5,764 nt of DNA, taken from assembly GCA_013152695.1 (NCBI GenBank), contig JAADFV010000170.1, forward strand, positions 3,269 through 9,032, written 5' to 3'. The position numbers were made by a program, and so were the translations under genes. Positions 1-5,712 of this stretch are shown here, one piece after another. Origin of the DNA: Chloroflexota bacterium (GTDB lineage: Bacteria > Chloroflexota > Anaerolineae > J102). Each line of letters begins with the position of its first letter. Within the stretch, counting starts at the first letter, position 1. The notes under the pieces are model-generated. The model made no database searches. It was not told the DNA's origin and saw nothing but the letters and a program-made list of their open reading frames with translations.

Positions 1-434
1 TGTTCTTTAGGCTGTTTTTCGTGATCCAGAACCGTATCCAGCATCTGGTCGGCGATGCGCATGACCGGGTTCAAGGCATTCTGGGCAGCTTGAAAGACAA
101 AAGCAATCTGCTTCCAGCGGAACTGGCGCAGGCTGTTTTTGTCTAGCTGCAGGACGTCGAGGCCATCGAACTCGACGACACCATCCTTGATTTCTCCGGG
201 GTAAGGCACCTGGCGGATGATACCGTAGGCCAGGGTCGATTTGCCGCAACCACTCTCTCCTACCACAGCCATGAGCTCGCCCGGATAGACATCCAGAGAA
301 GCCTCGTCGACCGCCCTGAGAACGCCCTGCCGAACACTATACTCGATAACCAGGTCTTTGATGCTCAATAGAGGTTGAGTCGCTTTGCTCTTCTCAGCCA
401 TCGCGGTGACGGGGTTGTTGTAGTCATTTTTCAT
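1..434 (-). CDS. Dpp/Opp-type ABC transporter ATP-binding protein, N-terminal part (cut by window edge)
   Basis: This is the ATPase that powers the importer encoded upstream; it sits on the cytoplasmic face of the DppB/DppC-like permease pair. From the ATG at 434-432 the frame is open for 144 codons and leaves the window at position 1 without a stop, so about half or more of a usual 320-350 aa DppD/OppD protein is missing. The Walker A motif GESGCGKST is at residues 59-67, and a Q-loop segment, VFQAAQNALNPV, is at about 113-124. The latter matches the family form FQ-x-(P)-x-x-x-LNPV. The signature motif, Walker B and the C-terminal oligopeptide-family extension would lie outside the window. 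The chosen start has an AGGTG ribosome site at 446-442, 7 nt upstream; an in-frame ATG at 401-399 is a weaker alternative. The gene starts 11 bp after the permease stop, so it is co-transcribed and probably translationally coupled. DppD-like order (first ATPase after the permeases) is inferred from position. Confidence 0.93.
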   Translation of the reverse strand, partial: MKNDYNNPVTAMAEKSKATQPLLSIKDLVIEYSVRQGVLRAVDEASLDVYPGELMAVVGESGCGKSTLAYGIIRQVPYPGEIKDGVVEFDGLDVLQLDKNSLRQFRWKQIAFVFQAAQNALNPVMRIADQMLDTVLDHEKQPKE

Positions 435-445
435 GATCGTTCACC

Positions 446-1330
446 TTACATGGCCCGCAATCTGGGATCGAGGACCTCATCCAGACCATGGGCAAAGAAA
501 AGGGCCCCCAACTGGAAGAGGACGATGGCAATCATCGGCGACAGCACGTAGGAAAGGGCATGGGGCACGTAGATGGCGCCAGATTGCGTCATCGCCATGT
601 TCATCATCATTCCCCAGTTTTTGGATGAGAAGGGCACGAGACCGAGAAGCATCAAGCCGACGCTGGCCGTAATCGCCCAACGCATGGTCGTGAGGAAATT
701 GATGGTCACGTAGGGCATGATGTTGGGGAGCAGTTCGCGAAAGACGATGTGGGGCGTGCTTAGTCCCAACACTTTCGCCGCTTCGATGAACTCCCGTTCT
801 TTCAAGGAGAGGACTTGTGAGCGGGTTGCTCGCGCCAGTCCTCCCCAGGCCCAGATACTGAGGAGGGCACCAAAGGCGACGGCGTTGCGCACGGCAAATA
901 CCGAGCCAATGATGAGCATGACCGGGAAAGAGGGCACGGTGAGAATGGCATTGGTGAGGATCATCAACAAGGTGTCTGTGAGTCCTCCCCGCAGGCCGGC
1001 AAACATACCTACGGTGATGCCAATGCAGATCGTAAAAAGGGCGGCGAGAAAGGCTACCAGCAGAACCTCACGGGAGCCGTGCACGATCAGAGCCCAGACG
1101 TCACGGCCGGCATAGTCGGTGCCCAATATGTGCTCGCGTGAGGGGGGTTGGTATCGCTCTGCGTAGTGAGATTTCATACTCAATGGGACGATTTCGGGAC
1201 CAATCGTCGCCATCAGGAAAAAGAAAAGTAAAATCAGAAGGCCAACGAAAGCGCGCTTGTTGTGCCAGATGATTATCAACGGCTCGAGAATCGAGCGGCG
1301 CCAGAAGCGGCGGATGCTGGCGATACTCAT
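446..1330 (-). CDS. Dpp/Opp-type ABC transporter permease, DppC/OppC-like
   Basis: This is the second membrane subunit of the importer and forms half of the translocation channel. It is 294 aa with the start used here, typical for DppC/OppC. An N-terminal membrane segment lies at about residues 26-46, followed by the family motif HILGTDYAGRDVWALIVHGSRE (about 67-88; note GTD and GRDV). Further membrane spans are at about 90-112, 125-147, 150-165, 210-232 and 262-282. The cytoplasmic EAA loop that contacts the ATPase is clear: EAAKVLGLSTPHIVFRELLP at 183-202. The C-terminus LDPRLRAM is also typical. The open frame extends upstream, but that part overlaps the preceding permease gene and reads as junk. 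The GGAGG at 1342-1338 lies 7 nt before the ATG at 1330 and only 1 nt before an ATG at 1336, so 1330 is preferred. The 1336 start would give a 4-base ATGA overlap with the upstream stop. Neighbours fix its role: DppB-like before, ATPase after. Confidence 0.95.
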   Translation of the reverse strand: MSIASIRRFWRRSILEPLIIIWHNKRAFVGLLILLFFFLMATIGPEIVPLSMKSHYAERYQPPSREHILGTDYAGRDVWALIVHGSREVLLVAFLAALFTICIGITVGMFAGLRGGLTDTLLMILTNAILTVPSFPVMLIIGSVFAVRNAVAFGALLSIWAWGGLARATRSQVLSLKEREFIEAAKVLGLSTPHIVFRELLPNIMPYVTINFLTTMRWAITASVGLMLLGLVPFSSKNWGMMMNMAMTQSGAIYVPHALSYVLSPMIAIVLFQLGALFFAHGLDEVLDPRLRAM

Positions 1331-1332
1331 CG

Positions 1333-2322
1333 TCATGCCTCCAGTTTGATGCGTGGATCTAGTGTGGAGTAGAGGAGATCCGCGGCGAGGTTGGCAAAAA
1401 TGACCGCAATTGCGAGGAAGAGGAAGAGGCCTTGCATCATGCCATAATCTCGCTTGATCAGGGCTTCGCCAAAGAACCAACCAATACCCGGATAGCTAAA
1501 AATCGTCTCGATCAAGATCGAGCCGCCGACCATGGTGCCCAAGGCAATGGCCAGACCGGTGATCATGGGTAATAAGGCGTTACGCCCCATGTAGCGAGTC
1601 ATAATGCGCCCTTCCTTGAGCCCCCTGGCGCGGGCGGCCATGATATAATCTTCCCCCAAAATACTTACTGCACTCCCTTTCATGGCCAGGGCCCAGCCAG
1701 CAGTGCTTTCGAAGGTGTAAGCTGTAATCGGTAGGGCAGCATGCATGAACACACTTTTGATAAAAGGCCAGGTGAATCCAGGTGTGATTCTGGCGTCGTA
1801 GGCCCCTTTCAGGGGGAAAATATGGAGATTGATGGAAAAGATGATCAGCAGCACCAGGGCTGTCACATAATCGGGTGTGGCGCCAGTGAAGGAGGCATAG
1901 GCAGTCACCACTGGATCCAGTATCGTCTTACGCTTCCAGGCAATGGTCATTCCCAGGAGTGTGCCAAAACTGAAGCTTAAGAAGAGGGATATTGAGGTCA
2001 CCAGCACCGTCCAGGGAAGAGCTTTGGCAATGATCTCATTCACCGATACTTTGTAGATAAACGACTTCCCCAGATCACCCTTTAGCAAGCCGGAGACATA
2101 CTCAACATATTGGTCGAGTACCGGCTGGTTGGGATCGTAATGATACATGGACTTGACAAAGGCCAGGGCGTCCTCGTAAGTCATAGAATAGGTTTCGACG
2201 ATTTCCATTGCCCAGGCCTGCATGACGTCACCGGGTGTCTTTCGGACGAGGAAGAAGGTAAGCGTCATGATGATGAAGACAGTGATAATCGCCACACCTA
2301 TCCGTTTGATTAGTATAATCAT
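1333..2322 (-). CDS. Dpp/Opp-type ABC transporter permease, DppB/OppB-like
   Basis: This is the first membrane subunit of the importer, 329 aa, the usual size for DppB/OppB. The N-terminus MIILIKRIGVAIITVFIIMT is the classic start of this family, with the first membrane helix at about residues 7-27 followed by a long external loop (about 30-100). Further helices lie at about 101-128, 150-170, 192-212, 250-275 and 298-318. The ATPase-contacting EAA-type loop is EDYIMAARARGLKEGRIMTR (224-243), leading into NALLPMITG. The family motif FSYPGIGWFFGEALIKRDYG at 275-294 and the end LDPRIKLEA are both characteristic. The frame is open upstream to 2457, but that extension crosses the hairpin region and has no family resemblance. 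The ATG at 2322-2320 has an AGGAAG ribosome site (2333-2328) 5 nt upstream. The stop TGA (1335-1333) abuts the next permease, so the pair is translated as a unit. Confidence 0.96.
   Translation of the reverse strand: MIILIKRIGVAIITVFIIMTLTFFLVRKTPGDVMQAWAMEIVETYSMTYEDALAFVKSMYHYDPNQPVLDQYVEYVSGLLKGDLGKSFIYKVSVNEIIAKALPWTVLVTSISLFLSFSFGTLLGMTIAWKRKTILDPVVTAYASFTGATPDYVTALVLLIIFSINLHIFPLKGAYDARITPGFTWPFIKSVFMHAALPITAYTFESTAGWALAMKGSAVSILGEDYIMAARARGLKEGRIMTRYMGRNALLPMITGLAIALGTMVGGSILIETIFSYPGIGWFFGEALIKRDYGMMQGLFLFLAIAVIFANLAADLLYSTLDPRIKLEA
1338..1342 (-). promoter_or_regulatory. Ribosome binding site deciding the DppC-like start
   Basis: GGAGG (minus strand) lies inside the last codons of the DppB-like gene. 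Its spacing is 7 nt to the ATG at 1330-1328 and 1 nt to the ATG at 1336-1334. The first spacing is workable and the second is not, so the permease probably begins MSIASIRR rather than MTMSIASIRR. Termination of the upstream gene at 1333 within this site implies translational coupling. Confidence 0.75.
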
Positions 2323-2345
2323 GGTATCTTCCTGACAAAGTAGAA

Positions 2346-2392
2346 GCGCTCTCCAGCACAATGCGGGAGACCCTGCCAACGCTGGAGAGCGC
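2346..2392 (-). repeat. Perfect 12-bp inverted repeat (hairpin 2)
   Basis: GCGCTCTCCAGC at 2346-2357 pairs perfectly with GCTGGAGAGCGC at 2381-2392 across a 23-nt loop. The loop contains a smaller GGG/CCC pairing possibility. On the minus-strand transcript the stem ends about 13 nt before the AGGAAG ribosome site of the DppB-like gene, leaving that site free. The bases that follow (CTTCTACTTTGTC) are not a T-tract. Confidence 0.8.
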
Positions 2393-2415
2393 AAGCATTT
2401 GTCAAACTGACCGAG

Positions 2416-2462
2416 GTGCGTGGCCCTCGCCCCGAGCAAGATGGAAGCGAGAGCCACAGCAC
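2416..2462 (-). repeat. 15-bp inverted repeat with one bulge (hairpin 1)
   Basis: On the minus-strand RNA the arm GUGC-U-GUGGCUCUCGC (2462-2447) pairs with GCGAGGGCCACGCAC (2430-2416). This gives 15 base pairs including one G-U, with one bulged U and a 16-nt loop. It begins about 10 nt after the stop codon of the binding-protein gene, so it would cap the 3' end of that cistron. No T-run follows, so intrinsic termination is unlikely or weak; RNA protection or pausing is more plausible. Confidence 0.75.
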
Positions 2463-2472
2463 AAAGCCCGGA

Positions 2473-4263
2473 TTAATCGACGGGTTTAAGCATGCCCAAA
2501 ACCATCATGGTTACATCGGCACGCTCAGCACCACCACCGGCCAGTGACCAGATTGGATCGTCCAGGGCAGGCCAACCGTTCACGTGAGCGTAGTTGTGGA
2601 ATTCCATCAACTTCTTTTCTGCGTAGGGTAGTTCGAGCATATGCTCGTTGGCTATCCAGGCCGCTTTTTGCACCACTGCTTGCAGTTCGTCCTGATCGAA
2701 GGTCGAGCCCATCTTGATGACCAGATCCTCGAGATTGACTTCTTCACCGTCGGGTCCGGGGAGTGTCGGGGGAACGCCAACACGTTTGCCCGTATCACCG
2801 AGGAAGAGGCGATTGAAGCCACGCCAGGGATGAGCGTAGCCCCACCAAACTGCCGACCACAGCATAGCCACCTGGTAATCTCCAGAGGTCGTCTTGGGCC
2901 AGAAGACGGCGTTTTCGATGGGTAGACACTCACTGGGGATACCAAACTCAGTGAATTGTGTGGCCAGGTCGTCACAGGCCAGCACCCAGTCGGAGTAACC
3001 GGCAGGACAGTTGATCTCCCAGTTCAGGGGATTGCCCTCTGGATCCAGCCAGTTTCCGTTATCGTCCCGAGTGTATCCCAGATCGAGGAGCATTGCTTCT
3101 GCCTTATCGGGATCGTAATCATAGACGGTGAGCTGGTCGAGGAAATCTTTACCCAGCCATTTCTCTTCGACCGAGGTGAGGACGTTGTGGGCGTATTTAT
3201 CCACATCACCGGCATAGTAGTAGGTAATTTCTCTCAGCTCTTTGCGATTGACGGCGTGAGCAATGGCTTTACGGAAATTCTCGTCGGAGAAGGGTTTGAT
3301 GCGCATGTTGAAGCCGATGCCGAACTGAGCCAAGTCAGAGGGGAGCGCCAGCTTCATCTTCGGCTGCCGGGCCATAATGGCTTCTGTGGTGTCCTTGCCT
3401 GTGGCCGGGTGAGCCCGATCGACCTCGCCTGCCATCAGGTAAGCCCAAATGACCTCGTTGTTGGGCCAGGGCAGGATCACCAGCTTGTCGAAGTGCACCT
3501 TGTCCGCGGCGTAATGATCGGTGAACTTGTCGAGGAGCATCTCAGAAGCGGTGACCGTGGTGACTTTGAAAGGCCCGGTGCCAATGGGGAATTCCGGCTT
3601 ATAGTTGCTCAGATCCTCCATGATCGATTTGTTCGGTTCTTCATCGGGAGGAACGGTGAGATCGACCTTGTCAGCCCATTTACCGTAGATGTGATAGGGC
3701 GAACTGATGACTTCACCACCAATCAGTGGTTTGGCCAAGGGCATGGGTTTCTTCCACTTGAAGACAACTGTTTGATCGTCCGGCATTTCGATCGAGTCAA
3801 GATACTTCCACAATTCCGCGTTCTGTAGGTAGCGTAATTGCAGAGTGGTCCAGACATCCTTCGAGGTGACCGGGGTACCGTCATGCCATTTGGCATTGGG
3901 TTGGAGTTTTACGGTGAAAGTATCGGTTCCTTCCTCATAGGAAGCCCCTAAACGCATGATTATATCGCCCGAGGCCGGCACGTAGACGAACAGTGGTTCG
4001 TAAACCCACCACCAGGCCGCTCCCACACCACCGGGAGCAAAGCGATTGCCATGGTAAGCTGGTGGTTTGCTCCAGCCACCGGCTGTGCGGTAGACTGCCG
4101 GTTGAGGAGCAGGTGTTGGGGTGACAACCACCTCAACGGGTACCTCGACCGTCTCTTTGACAGTAACGGGGGCTGGTGCTGGGGCACAAGCAGCCACTAC
4201 CATCGACAGTATCACTAACAGACTGAGCAAGATCCACGTCCGGTGGAATACCTTGCCGTTCAT
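2473..4263 (-). CDS. Extracellular solute-binding lipoprotein, family 5 (Dpp/Opp type)
   Basis: This is the receptor that captures the substrate outside the membrane and delivers it to the permease pair. It is 596 aa, within the normal family-5 range. A signal peptide (charged start, hydrophobic core about 10-24) ends in a lipobox VAAC with the lipidated cysteine at residue 26. A Pro/Ala/Thr and Val/Glu-rich linker follows to about residue 55. Family-5 landmarks are the segment FTVKLQPNAKWHDGTPVTSKDV (116-137), IGTGPFKV (227-234) and NFRKAIAHAVNRKEL (329-343). A further landmark, CPAGYSDWVLACDDL (419-433), resembles the x-SDW-x segment seen in oligosaccharide-binding members. Trp and Tyr are abundant (WWWVYEP at 84-90, WSAVWWGYAHPW at 469-480), which suits stacking against sugars but is not proof. 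The start has AGGAGG at 4277-4272, 8 nt upstream. With a LacI-type regulator upstream and permeases downstream, an oligosaccharide or glycoside ligand is inferred; a peptide ligand cannot be excluded. Confidence 0.95.
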   Translation of the reverse strand: MNGKVFHRTWILLSLLVILSMVVAACAPAPAPVTVKETVEVPVEVVVTPTPAPQPAVYRTAGGWSKPPAYHGNRFAPGGVGAAWWWVYEPLFVYVPASGDIIMRLGASYEEGTDTFTVKLQPNAKWHDGTPVTSKDVWTTLQLRYLQNAELWKYLDSIEMPDDQTVVFKWKKPMPLAKPLIGGEVISSPYHIYGKWADKVDLTVPPDEEPNKSIMEDLSNYKPEFPIGTGPFKVTTVTASEMLLDKFTDHYAADKVHFDKLVILPWPNNEVIWAYLMAGEVDRAHPATGKDTTEAIMARQPKMKLALPSDLAQFGIGFNMRIKPFSDENFRKAIAHAVNRKELREITYYYAGDVDKYAHNVLTSVEEKWLGKDFLDQLTVYDYDPDKAEAMLLDLGYTRDDNGNWLDPEGNPLNWEINCPAGYSDWVLACDDLATQFTEFGIPSECLPIENAVFWPKTTSGDYQVAMLWSAVWWGYAHPWRGFNRLFLGDTGKRVGVPPTLPGPDGEEVNLEDLVIKMGSTFDQDELQAVVQKAAWIANEHMLELPYAEKKLMEFHNYAHVNGWPALDDPIWSLAGGGAERADVTMMVLGMLKPVD

Positions 4264-4358
4264 TGTACTTTCCTCCTGGTTTGGTTACATACGGATTGGG
4301 TAAGCAAAGGGTCTATTAATAGGTACTTATTTTGTTCGTTCGATATCATCCCTCCTTG
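4264..4358 (-). promoter_or_regulatory. Spacer between regulator and binding-protein gene; palindromes, no clear promoter
   Basis: These 95 bp separate the regulator stop from the binding-protein ATG. They hold the AGGAGG ribosome site (4277-4272), a perfect palindrome CTATTAATAG (4313-4322), and an overlapping 14-bp near-palindrome AATAGGTACTTATT (4318-4331, one mismatched pair). A TTGACA at 4362-4357 overlaps the regulator stop, but no acceptable -10 lies 16-18 bp from it. TATTAAT (in 4320-4314) could serve as a -10, without a good -35. I therefore cannot place a separate promoter for the transporter; read-through from the regulator promoter is plausible. Confidence 0.4.
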
Positions 4359-5396
4359 TCAAGAGTGTGCGGCCGTACCACAACCGCAAGATTGACGAAT
4401 AACCAATTCGACAGCCAGTCGCATCCGAATCGGAACCCGCTGGTTCCTTTCGATCAGATCGACCGCACACCGAGCTGCCTGGATGCCGATTTCGTGCCAG
4501 TCGATTCGAACGGTGGTGAGGGGAGGGACGTGCAACTGAGCCCAGGGCTCATCGTCAAACCCCACGACCGCAATATCCTCAGGAACGAGGCGTCCGACCT
4601 CCTGGCAGGCCCGAATGGCGCCGGTGGCAGTAGCATCGTTGACTGCGACTACGGCTGTCAGTTCAGGGTATTTTTCCAGGGCAGAGAGCATGGCCTGGCG
4701 ACCAGTTTCGATGGTCGTGCTAGGCATGAATACGACACGAGGTTCGAGTCCGGCCTCGTGCAAGGCACGGCGATAGCCTGCAGAGCGCTCGCGGCTACTA
4801 ATCCAATCCGCCGGCCCGGAAATAAACACGATATGTTCGTGCTTGTGTTCTAAAAGATGCTGGGTAACCTGATAAGCCCCATCTTCGTTATCGCATAGCA
4901 CACAATCGATGGCTGTTTCGTTGAGCAAGTTGTCTACGAGAACGATAGGAAGACCCAAATTACGCAACTGGTGGATATAACTGGGACGGATGGCCGGCCC
5001 GTTGAGAATGAGAGCATCTACTCGCCCCTGTAGCACCATGTTGGGCACATGATGTCCCCTCACCATAGCTTTATCGACATACGTGGTCAGCAAATGGTAA
5101 CCCCGCGCCGTGAATTCCTCATCCAAACCTTCGAGAATGCCTGAGGTCGATTTACCCGACCTGAGGGCAGAGGGAGAGCGCGTGGCATACTTGTAACCAA
5201 TGTAGCCCACACTGTTCGTCCGTGCCGTAGCAAGACTACGAGCTGTTGCCGAAGGGGAGTAATTCAGTTCCTGGGCTGCCTGGAGCACCCGTTCTCGGGT
5301 TTCAGCACTGATGCCGGGGCGGTCGTTGAGGACACGGGAGACGGTCGCAGGGGAGACACCGGCCCTGGCAGCAACATCTTTAATAGTTGTGGGCAT
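4359..5396 (-). CDS. LacI-family transcriptional regulator
   Basis: This is a DNA-binding regulator of carbohydrate genes, presumably a repressor of the adjacent transporter and of itself. It is 345 aa, standard for the family. The N-terminal helix-turn-helix is textbook (IKDVAARAGVSPATVSRVLN, residues 5-24). It is followed by the hinge-helix segment SATARSLATARTNSVGYI (49-66), whose Leu55 is the kind of residue that inserts into the central CG step of the operator. The rest is a periplasmic-binding-protein-like effector domain with conserved pocket elements: SRERSAGYRRAL (201-212), AVNDATATGA (251-260) and VGFDDEPWA (278-286). These Arg and Asp positions normally contact a sugar. The C-terminus VIRQSCGCG is also usual. 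The start ATG has AAGGTG (5407-5402) 5 nt upstream. It is encoded in the same direction as the transporter, 95 bp upstream. The effector is not identifiable from sequence. Confidence 0.96.
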   Translation of the reverse strand: MPTTIKDVAARAGVSPATVSRVLNDRPGISAETRERVLQAAQELNYSPSATARSLATARTNSVGYIGYKYATRSPSALRSGKSTSGILEGLDEEFTARGYHLLTTYVDKAMVRGHHVPNMVLQGRVDALILNGPAIRPSYIHQLRNLGLPIVLVDNLLNETAIDCVLCDNEDGAYQVTQHLLEHKHEHIVFISGPADWISSRERSAGYRRALHEAGLEPRVVFMPSTTIETGRQAMLSALEKYPELTAVVAVNDATATGAIRACQEVGRLVPEDIAVVGFDDEPWAQLHVPPLTTVRIDWHEIGIQAARCAVDLIERNQRVPIRMRLAVELVIRQSCGCGTAAHS

Positions 5397-5424
5397 TGAC
5401 GCACCTTAAGCTATGCAACAATAA

Positions 5425-5438
5425 TGCAAACGATTACA
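5425..5438. promoter_or_regulatory. LacI-family operator-like site, probable autoregulation
   Basis: TGCAAACGATTACA is an imperfect palindrome around a central CG. It fits the general LacI/CRE-type pattern TG-N-AA-N-CG-N-T-N-N-CA; half-sites TGCAAAC and TGTAATC agree at 5 of 7 positions. It lies just downstream of the predicted start of transcription of the regulator (about +4 to +18), where a bound repressor would block the promoter at 5449-5477. An AATGCAA/TTGCATT inverted repeat (5423-5429 and 5445-5451) overlaps it and reaches into the -10 box. The link to this particular regulator is inferred from proximity. Confidence 0.65.
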
Positions 5439-5448
5439 CAACAATTGC

Positions 5449-5477
5449 ATTGTAGCATGACGACAACATTTTGTCAA
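5449..5477 (-). promoter_or_regulatory. Sigma70-type promoter of the regulator gene
   Basis: On the minus strand, TTGACA (5477-5472, 6/6 to consensus) is followed after exactly 17 bp by TACAAT (5454-5449, 5/6). Transcription should start near 5442, giving a leader of about 45 nt before the regulator ATG at 5396. A 14-bp near-palindrome GACAACATTTTGTC (5462-5475) overlaps the -35 box and could be a second protein-binding site. This may drive the whole operon, since no convincing promoter is visible further down. Confidence 0.8.
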
Positions 5478-5485
5478 TACCCAAA

Positions 5486-5494
5486 TTCAGACGA
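5486..5494. repeat. Target-site duplication, left copy
   Basis: TTCAGACGA lies immediately outside the left end of the MITE-like element and is repeated exactly immediately outside the right end. Because the element's end and the right flank both continue with GG, the repeated string reads as 11 bp; 9 bp is the most economical duplication length. Confidence 0.85.
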
Positions 5495-5517
5495 GGGTGC
5501 GGTTCAAAATGGGGGCA
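5495..5517 (+). repeat. Left terminal inverted repeat of the MITE-like element
   Basis: The 23-bp end begins GGGTGCGG and continues TTCAAAATGGGGGCA. It differs from the inverted right end at two positions (residues 6 and 8 of the repeat: C/T and G/T). Confidence 0.85.
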
Positions 5518-5546
5518 AATTATTCTCTAAGGGGATTCGGTTGTGT

Positions 5547-5561
5547 GGGGGGCTGCCCCCC
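5547..5561. repeat. G6/C6 hairpin inside the element
   Basis: GGGGGG (5547-5552) and CCCCCC (5556-5561) face each other across a CTG loop. It is the first of four compact palindromes within the element. A short run of six G on one strand could also join G-rich structures with neighbouring runs. Confidence 0.7.
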
Positions 5562-5566
5562 TCCAA

Positions 5567-5594
5567 CCTCCCCCCGAGCAAGCTCAGGGGGAGG
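5567..5594. repeat. 13-bp hairpin inside the element
   Basis: CCTCCCCC-C-GAGC (5567-5579) pairs with GCTC-A-GGGGGAGG (5582-5594), with one C/A mismatch and an AA apex, giving 12 paired positions. Repeats of the form CTCCCCC-GAGC-GCTC-GGGGGAG are common as dispersed non-coding palindromes in some environmental bacteria, so this part may itself be a genome-wide repeat; that is inference. Confidence 0.75.
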
Positions 5595-5635
5595 CAATCC
5601 TGGTTTGTATGGAATCTTTGTAGAGTAAGAACACC

Positions 5636-5671
5636 CTTCCCTGAAACCAAGCATAGCGAGGGTCGGGGAAG
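5636..5671. repeat. Imperfect 9-bp inverted repeat inside the element
   Basis: CTTCCCTGA (5636-5644) and TCGGGGAAG (5663-5671) are complementary except at one position, which can form a G-U pair in one strand's RNA. The loop is 18 nt. It is the weakest of the internal palindromes. Confidence 0.45.
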
Positions 5672-5695
5672 ATATGGGAAGGAGAAAACGTCGAT

Positions 5696-5712
5696 GCAGG
5701 CCACCAGCCTGC
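5696..5712. repeat. Perfect 6-bp hairpin at the inner edge of the right terminal repeat
   Basis: GCAGGC (5696-5701) pairs with GCCTGC (5707-5712) across a CACCA loop and overlaps the first 3 bases of the right terminal repeat. A subterminal hairpin next to an end can influence transposase recognition, but nothing here shows that it does. Confidence 0.6.

Larger units (their letters stand above)
2323..2472 (-). promoter_or_regulatory. Intercistronic spacer with two tandem hairpins
   Basis: The 150-bp gap between the binding-protein stop and the DppB-like start holds no plausible gene but carries two strong inverted repeats (listed separately). Everywhere else in this operon the downstream genes are 2-11 bp apart. 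Neither hairpin is followed by a T-run on the minus strand, so neither is a standard intrinsic terminator. Structures in this position, between a receptor gene and its permease genes, often stabilise or partly separate the receptor message so that more receptor than channel is made. That role is inferred here. Confidence 0.6.

Noticed and set aside
1331..1480. N-terminal extension of the DppC-like permease to 1480
   Set aside because: It lies wholly inside the DppB-like gene in another frame and reads as non-family sequence; the ATG at 1330 has well-spaced GGAGG.
2323..2457. N-terminal extension of the DppB-like permease to 2457
   Set aside because: The extra 45 residues cross both intercistronic hairpins and do not resemble the family, whereas the ATG at 2322 has a ribosome site and begins the canonical sequence.
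2346..2462. Intrinsic (rho-independent) terminator after the receptor gene
   Set aside because: The stems are strong, but no run of T follows either of them on the transcribed direction, and permease genes of the same system follow.
2956..3828. 290-codon plus-strand open frame opposite the receptor gene
   Set aside because: It is the antisense shadow of the receptor coding sequence, which has clear family motifs; the plus-strand product has none.
4334..4362. Sigma70 promoter for the receptor gene using TTGACA at 4362-4357
   Set aside because: At spacings of 16-18 bp the -10 position reads AACGAA, ACGAAC or CGAACA, none close to TATAAT; the TTGACA also contains the regulator's stop codon.
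4332..4853. 173-codon plus-strand open frame opposite the regulator gene
   Set aside because: It is antisense to the well-supported LacI-family gene, with no recognisable domain and no ribosome site.
5547..5594. CRISPR array or tandem repeat in the GC-rich block
   Set aside because: There are no regularly spaced direct repeats; the repeats are palindromic and belong to one small element.
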